From: Kutzneria viridogrisea
Lineage (GTDB): Bacteria > Actinomycetota > Actinomycetes > Mycobacteriales > Pseudonocardiaceae
Assembly (NCBI GenBank): GCA_014138725.1
Contig: JACJID010000003.1
Coordinates: forward strand, 1,116,001 to 1,180,000
DNA length: 64,000 bases
Reading direction: 5' to 3'
Shown here: positions 59,265-64,000 of the stretch, in pieces
How the letters are laid out: every line of letters starts with the position of its first letter
How positions within the stretch are numbered: position 1 is the first letter of the stretch
The notes under the pieces: model-generated
What the model was told of the DNA's origin: nothing
What the model saw: only the letters and a program-made list of their open reading frames with translations
Database searches by the model: none
Program-made: the position numbers and the translations under genes

Positions 59265-59900
59265 TCACACCAGCAGCGGCAGCAGGGCGTGCCTGCGGCG
59301 CACCACCGCGCCGAACTTCGCGTCGATGCGCAGCCACAAGTCGGTCGCGGTCACCCGGACGATGCCCGTGGTGTCCGCGCCGCCGAGGAAGCCCATGCCG
59401 GACAGCGCGAACAGGCAGCGCAGCGGGACCTTCACGTCGAACCCGCTGCCGCTGACCGTGAGCACGGTCTGGTCCATCAGCGAGGCGGGCGGCGTCCCGT
59501 GCGGCCCGGTGTTCTCCTTGGCCAGGGCGACACCGCGATCGGCCAGTTCGGTGACGACCTCGACCGGCAGGTCGTCGACCTGACTCCAGCCCTCCACCGG
59601 GGGCAGCGCGGTGCGCCAGAGCAGGTCCTTGGGCGCACCGGGGTCGACCCGGTCACCGCGCAGGATCGCCAACCCGGACAACAGGTCGCTGCCCGCCACG
59701 GCCACGTCGGTGGGCGTGACGCTGCCCGCGACCGTCCTGGTCGCCAGCACGTCGAACGGCGTGGACACCCAGGCGTCGACCGTGTCGGCGTCCCTGGCCC
59801 GCAGCCGCACCACGCCCTGGTTGTCCAACCGCACCGCCCGCGCGACGAAGGCACCGAGGTCGTCCCGCTCGGACGGGTCGGCGAACACCAGCTCAGCCAC
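59265..59900 (-). CDS. Conserved actinobacterial protein (Rv2474c-like)
   Basis: A 211-aa protein of unknown function, largely beta-strand with no signal or membrane helix. VRLDNQGVVRLRARDADTVD, FDVLATRTVAGSV and WRTALPPVEGW are its most conserved-looking blocks. The GTG start at 59900 has GGAGG six bases upstream and overlaps the thioesterase stop by eight bases, so they are coupled. By order and orientation it is the counterpart of Rv2474c. It is convergent with the phosphoesterase gene, six bases apart. Confidence 0.85.
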   Translation of the reverse strand: MAELVFADPSERDDLGAFVARAVRLDNQGVVRLRARDADTVDAWVSTPFDVLATRTVAGSVTPTDVAVAGSDLLSGLAILRGDRVDPGAPKDLLWRTALPPVEGWSQVDDLPVEVVTELADRGVALAKENTGPHGTPPASLMDQTVLTVSGSGFDVKVPLRCLFALSGMGFLGGADTTGIVRVTATDLWLRIDAKFGAVVRRRHALLPLLV

Positions 59901-60324
59901 GACTTCCTCCGGAATGCCAGCCGGCCAGGAAGTCCCGCTCGGCCTCGCTCAACCGACGCGGTCTGCCCTGTTCCACGTCGTAGGGCGCCATCAACGTCTC
60001 CGCCGTGACCGCGACGTCGGAGGAACCTGCTTTGCCCCTGTGCACGGAGTAGTCGAGCACGAAGGAGGAGACGCGCAGCTCACGCACCGAGATCTCGATG
60101 TCGATCTCGTTGCCGTCGAACACCAGCGGCGCCCGGTAGTGCACCGCCAGCTTGACCACGACCATGCCACGCGTCATGTCCTCGATGCCCTGCCGCGCGG
60201 CCTCGGTGAACACCATGGCCACCCGCGCTTCCTCCAGCAGGGTCACCGTGTTCGCGTGGTTGACGTGCCCGTAGGCATCCATATCAGACCACCGCGGCCG
60301 CACCTGCGCGACAAAGACACCCAA
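59893..60324 (-). CDS. 4HBT-family acyl-CoA thioesterase (hot-dog fold, Rv2475c-like)
   Basis: A 143-aa single hot-dog-fold thioesterase. VRPRWSDMDAYGHVNHANTV contains the catalytic Asp of the 4-hydroxybenzoyl-CoA thioesterase group, and LLEEARVAMV is the long helix. The TTG start at 60324 is supported by GGGGAGG eight bases upstream and gives the length of Rv2475c, whereas the longer frame to 60450 runs into the terminator of the next gene. The acyl-CoA substrate is unknown. Confidence 0.87.
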   Translation of the reverse strand: MGVFVAQVRPRWSDMDAYGHVNHANTVTLLEEARVAMVFTEAARQGIEDMTRGMVVVKLAVHYRAPLVFDGNEIDIEISVRELRVSSFVLDYSVHRGKAGSSDVAVTAETLMAPYDVEQGRPRRLSEAERDFLAGWHSGGSRG

Positions 60325-60403
60325 CGACAACGCCTCCCCGGCACTGTGCCCGACAGCAGCCGATGATCCTACCCAGCGGTTCCGGTGCCGCTGCGCCCCC
60401 TCA

Positions 60404-60452
60404 TGGTGCTGGGGGCACCACAGGCGAGTTGCCTGTGGTGCCCCCAGCACCA
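60404..60452. terminator. Strong hairpin after the NAD-glutamate dehydrogenase gene
   Basis: 22-bp perfect stem (60404-60425 with 60431-60452) and a 5-base loop, 15 bases past the stop at 60467. Confidence 0.9.
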
Positions 60453-60466
60453 GTTCACCGCTGTGC

Positions 60467-63400
60467 TCAACGGATCATGCTGCGCACCTGACGCGCGGCC
60501 ACCGACAGCGTGGCCAGGTCGAGCTTGCCGACCCGGCTGATCTCCTGCAGCGCGGCACGGGCCCTGGCCAGGCGAGAGGCGTTGGACTCCTCCCACTTGG
60601 CGATCTTCTCCTCGGCACTGTCGCCGGGGTCACTGTTGCGCAGCACGTCGAGCGTGATCGACCGCAGCGAGGAGTACAGGTCGTCGCGCAACGCCAACCT
60701 GGCCAGCGCGTGCCACCTGTTGCCGCGCTCCAGCGCGCTCACCGAGCTGAGCATCTGGTCGATGTCCAGGTGCTCGGACAGGGCGTAGTACAGCTCGCCG
60801 GCCTCCTGGTGGCTGCGCTCCACGCCCAGCCCCTCACGCTCGGCCAGCTCGGCGACCTCGCTGACGTCGAGGAAGCCGTAGGTGTAGAGCAGCGCCGCGA
60901 TGCGCTCGGCCAGCTCGACCGGCGCGCCGTCAGCGACCAGCCGCTGCGCGTGCTCGACGACCTGCTCACGCTCCCGCCCGCGCAGCAGAGTGAGCGCCTG
61001 CGGAGCGAGCTCGCCGACCACCCGCGAGAAGCGGCTGATCTCCGCGCCGACCGCCAGCGGCTGCGGCCGGTTGGACAGCAGCCAGCGCGAAGCGCGGTCC
61101 AGCAGCCTGCGGGTCTCCAGCATCATGGCGTCCTGCAGCTCCGTGGACACCACGTTGTCCAGCGCGTCGATCTCCTGCCACAGCTTGGGCAGGCCGAACA
61201 CGTTGGTCACCACGGCGTAGGCGCGCACCGCGTCGGTGGAGCTGGCGCCCACCTCCTCGGCGAGCCGGAAGGCGTAGGAGATACCACCGCCGTCCACCAC
61301 CTCGTTGACCAGCAACGTGGTGGTGATCTGCTTGCGCAGCGGGTGCGAGGAGATCGCGTCGCCGAAGCGCTCACGCAGCTTGGTCGGGAAGTACTCCGGC
61401 AACCGCCTGGCGAACGCCTCGGAGTCGGGCAGGCTGCTGGCCAGCACCTCGTCCTTGATCGCCAGCTTCACATGCGCGAGCAACGTGGCCAGCTCCGGCG
61501 AGGTCAGGCCCTGACCGGACTTCTCCAGCTCCTTGAACTGAGCGATCGTCGGCAGCGACTCCAGCCTGCGGTCCAGGCCGTGGTTGGCCGCCAGGTCGGC
61601 GACCAGCCGGGCGTGCACCGAGAGCATCGGCGCCGCGTGCGCCCGGCTCACGCCGAGCACCGAGTTCTGCCAGTAGTTGTCGCGCAGCACCAGCTCGCCG
61701 ACCTCGTCGGTCATCTCGGCGAGCAGTTCGTTGCGCTGTTCCCGCTCCAGCTTGCCCTCGGTGACCAGGTGGTCGAGCAGGATCTTGATGTTGACCTCGT
61801 GGTCGGAGCAGTCCACCCCGGCCGAGTTGTCCAGCGCGTCGGTGTTGACCTTGCCGCCCTTGCGGGCGAACTCGATGCGACCGCGCTGGGTCAGGCCCAG
61901 GTTGCCGCCCTCACCGACGACCTTCACCCGCAGGTCGCCGCCGTCCACCCGGACCGCGTCGTTGGCCTTGTCGCCGACCTCGGCGTGCGATTCGGCCGCG
62001 GACTTCACGTAGGTGCCGATGCCGCCGTTCCACAGCAGGTCGACCGGCGCGAGCAGGATCGCCTTGATCAGGTCCGTCGGCGCCAGGTGCACCACGTCCT
62101 CGCCAAGGCCGAGCGCCGCCCTGGCCTGCGGGGTCAGCGGGATCGACTTGGCGGTGCGCGGCCACACGCCACCGCCCTCGCTGATCAGGTTGCGGTCGTA
62201 GTCGTCCCAGGAGGAGCGCGGCAACTCGAACAGTCGCTTGCGCTCAGCGAAGGAGGACGCCGCGACCGGCACCGGGTCGATGAACACGTGCCGGTGGTCG
62301 AACGCGGCAACCAGCCGGATGTGCTCGGAGAGCAGCATGCCGTTGCCGAACACGTCCCCTGACATGTCGCCGACACCGACCGTGGTGAACTCCTGCGTCT
62401 GGGTGTCCACGCCCAGCTCGCGGAAGGCGCGCTTGACGCTCTCCCACGCGCCCTTCGCGGTGATGCCCATCTGCTTGTGGTCGTAGCCCACCGAACCGCC
62501 GGAGGCGAAGGCGTCACCGAGCCAGAAGCCGTACTTGCCCGCGACCTCGTTGGCGATGTCGGAGAAGGTCGCGGTTCCCTTGTCGGCGGCGACCACGAGG
62601 TAGGTGTCGTCACCGTCGAACCGGACCACCTGCGGAGCGGGCACGACCTGGCCCGCGTCCAGGTTGTCGGTCAGGTCGAGCAGGCCGGAGATGAACATCC
62701 GGTAGCAGGCCACGCCCTCGGCCAGGAAGGCCTCGCGGTCCATGCCCGGATCGCCCTTGGGAGCCGGCGGCCGCTTGAGCACGAACCCGCCCTTGGCGCC
62801 GACCGGCACGATCACCGCGTTCTTCACCGCCTGCGCCTTGACCAGGCCGAGGATCTCCGTGCGGAAGTCCTCACGCCGGTCGGACCAGCGCAAGCCGCCT
62901 CGGGCGACCGGCCCGAACCGCAGGTGGACCCCTTCGAACCGGGTCGAGTAGACGAAGATCTCGAAGCGCGGCCGGGGATCGGGCAGGTCCGGCACGGCCC
63001 TCGGGTCGAGCTTGAACGCCAGGTACGGGCGAACCGCGTCCTGCGCGTCGCGGACGAAGTAGTTCGTGCGCAGCGTCGCGGTGATCAGCGCCAGCAGGCT
63101 GCGCAGGATGCGGTCGGCGTCGAGGCTGGTGACCTCGTCGATCATCGCCGTGATCTCGGCCGTGATCGACTCGGTGACCGCGCCCCGGCTGTCCTCGGAC
63201 AGGGCCGGGTCGAACCGGGACTCGAACAGCTTCACCAGGGCTGCGGCCACACCGGTGTGCCGCAGCACCGCGTCCTCGATGTAGTCCTGGCTGTACGGCG
63301 TGCCGGCCTGGCGCAGGTACTTGGCGTACGCGCGCAGTACCGAAGCCTGACGCCAGCTCAGTCCCGCGCGCAGCACCAGTGCGTTGAAGCTGTCGACCTC

Positions 63401-64000
63401 GGCCTCGTCCTTCCAGGCCGCCGCGAAGGCGTCCTGGAACAGGATGCGAACCGTGTTCAGGTCCGCGGTGGCCAGTCGCTCCAGCGCGGCTGCCTCGATG
63501 CGCAGCCCGAAGTCGAAGATCCAGCACTGGGTGCCGTCCTCGCGCTGGATCTCGTAGGGCCGCTCGTCGACGACCTCCACGCCCATGCGCTGCAGCACCG
63601 GCAGCACCGCGGACAGCGTTACCCGCTCGCCGGCCAGGTAGAGCTTGAACCGCCGCTCCCCGGGCTCGGCGTCGACCGGCATGTAGAAGGACATGTCCAG
63701 GTCGCCCTCGGCCAGCGACTGGATCCGGCGCAGGTCGGCCAGGCCCTCGGCCGCGGTGAAGTCTTCCTTGTAGCTTTCCGGGAAAGCTGTCGCGAAGCGC
63801 TGCCCCTGTTCGGTGGCCGACTCCGCGCCCAGCGGGCTCTGCACCGTGTTCTCGTCGATGTGCTCGGCCAGGATCGCCTCGGCCATGAGGTCGTCCCAGC
63901 TGCGCACCGCCTCACCGAGACGGGCCTGGATGTGCGCCGCGTTCGGCTCGACGAGCTCGCTGGGCTCGGTGTGCACCACGAAGTGCACACGTGCGAGCGG
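60467..64000 (-). CDS. gdh: NAD-specific glutamate dehydrogenase, large (L180) type, 5' end outside window
   Basis: The C-terminal 1177 residues of a protein that is about 1600 aa in relatives such as Rv2476c; the frame is open to the window edge. It converts glutamate to 2-oxoglutarate with NAD. The catalytic region shows LRFGPVARGGLRWSDR, VKNAVIVPVGAKGGFVLKR (catalytic Lys), FDGDDTYLVVAADKGTATFSD and VGEGGNLGLTQRGR (nucleotide binding). Helical C-terminal repeats run to the end. In relatives the missing N-terminus has ACT-like regulatory domains. It is the last member of the mycobacteria-like block and ends in a strong terminator before the thioesterase gene. Confidence 0.95.
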   Translation of the reverse strand, partial: PLARVHFVVHTEPSELVEPNAAHIQARLGEAVRSWDDLMAEAILAEHIDENTVQSPLGAESATEQGQRFATAFPESYKEDFTAAEGLADLRRIQSLAEGDLDMSFYMPVDAEPGERRFKLYLAGERVTLSAVLPVLQRMGVEVVDERPYEIQREDGTQCWIFDFGLRIEAAALERLATADLNTVRILFQDAFAAAWKDEAEVDSFNALVLRAGLSWRQASVLRAYAKYLRQAGTPYSQDYIEDAVLRHTGVAAALVKLFESRFDPALSEDSRGAVTESITAEITAMIDEVTSLDADRILRSLLALITATLRTNYFVRDAQDAVRPYLAFKLDPRAVPDLPDPRPRFEIFVYSTRFEGVHLRFGPVARGGLRWSDRREDFRTEILGLVKAQAVKNAVIVPVGAKGGFVLKRPPAPKGDPGMDREAFLAEGVACYRMFISGLLDLTDNLDAGQVVPAPQVVRFDGDDTYLVVAADKGTATFSDIANEVAGKYGFWLGDAFASGGSVGYDHKQMGITAKGAWESVKRAFRELGVDTQTQEFTTVGVGDMSGDVFGNGMLLSEHIRLVAAFDHRHVFIDPVPVAASSFAERKRLFELPRSSWDDYDRNLISEGGGVWPRTAKSIPLTPQARAALGLGEDVVHLAPTDLIKAILLAPVDLLWNGGIGTYVKSAAESHAEVGDKANDAVRVDGGDLRVKVVGEGGNLGLTQRGRIEFARKGGKVNTDALDNSAGVDCSDHEVNIKILLDHLVTEGKLEREQRNELLAEMTDEVGELVLRDNYWQNSVLGVSRAHAAPMLSVHARLVADLAANHGLDRRLESLPTIAQFKELEKSGQGLTSPELATLLAHVKLAIKDEVLASSLPDSEAFARRLPEYFPTKLRERFGDAISSHPLRKQITTTLLVNEVVDGGGISYAFRLAEEVGASSTDAVRAYAVVTNVFGLPKLWQEIDALDNVVSTELQDAMMLETRRLLDRASRWLLSNRPQPLAVGAEISRFSRVVGELAPQALTLLRGREREQVVEHAQRLVADGAPVELAERIAALLYTYGFLDVSEVAELAEREGLGVERSHQEAGELYYALSEHLDIDQMLSSVSALERGNRWHALARLALRDDLYSSLRSITLDVLRNSDPGDSAEEKIAKWEESNASRLARARAALQEISRVGKLDLATLSVAARQVRSMIR

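Noticed and set aside
1..64000. CRISPR arrays, insertion sequences, prophage genes, tRNA or rRNA genes
   Set aside because: No spaced direct repeats, transposase or integrase motifs, or cloverleaf structures were seen on reading; a dedicated search would be needed to be certain for tRNAs.

Overview
The window is high-GC DNA with a dense, mostly GTG/ATG-started gene layout typical of a filamentous actinomycete. Several things point to the Pseudonocardiaceae or a close relative: a WhiJ-type XRE/DUF5753 plus DUF397 pair, a class E sortase (LAXTG) substrate, a DtxR/IdeR-type iron box, a mycothiol-nitroreductase-type DsbA protein, and a gene block with the same order and orientation as Mycobacterium tuberculosis Rv2464c-Rv2476c. 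No tRNA, rRNA, CRISPR array, insertion sequence or prophage was seen.

Region 1 (1-6.4 kb) holds the end of an aromatic-acid type MFS importer, then an iron-regulated hydroxamate siderophore satellite: ABC ATPase, YtcJ-type amidohydrolase, MbtH protein, L-ornithine N5-monooxygenase and, divergently, a formyltransferase. Two iron boxes serve it, but no NRPS, permease or binding protein is present. Region 2 (6.5-14 kb) is accessory: a degenerate PfkB-like protein whose start codon sits in a 13-bp inverted repeat, a choice-of-anchor-A surface protein with an LAYTG anchor, a GT-B-like gene broken exactly at a heptanucleotide tandem repeat (a phase-variation candidate), a STAND/NB-ARC-TPR protein with a defective P-loop, and an MHS-family transporter.

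Region 3 (14-34.9 kb) is mixed chromosomal content. It includes VKOR, a FluG-like amidohydrolase/glutamine-synthetase pair, a HAD phosphatase, prolyl-tRNA synthetase, a VOC protein, an APH-family protein, a flavoprotein, an S53 protease beside an S8-protease-like protein without a catalytic domain, a MarR/RND-efflux divergon, a GH27 alpha-galactosidase, a SnoaL-like protein and an Eis-family acetyltransferase.

Region 4 (34.9-64 kb) is the mycobacteria-like conserved block: nei2, rpiB, Rv2466c-like, pepN, DUF5130, HNH, glbO, aglA, an Rv2474c-like gene, a thioesterase and NAD-glutamate dehydrogenase. Islands are inserted at most junctions: comB/MBL hydrolase; a ferric-reductase-like/ferredoxin/ferredoxin-reductase operon preceded by a ferredoxin-reductase remnant; an aldehyde dehydrogenase with a perfect 50-bp palindrome; DUF397/PNP-like/XRE; an MFS exporter divergent from a previously hidden 49-aa peptide with three GVRVN repeats; a prolyl oligopeptidase with MscS; and a Tat-exported phosphoesterase. 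Strong hairpins mark most convergent junctions.
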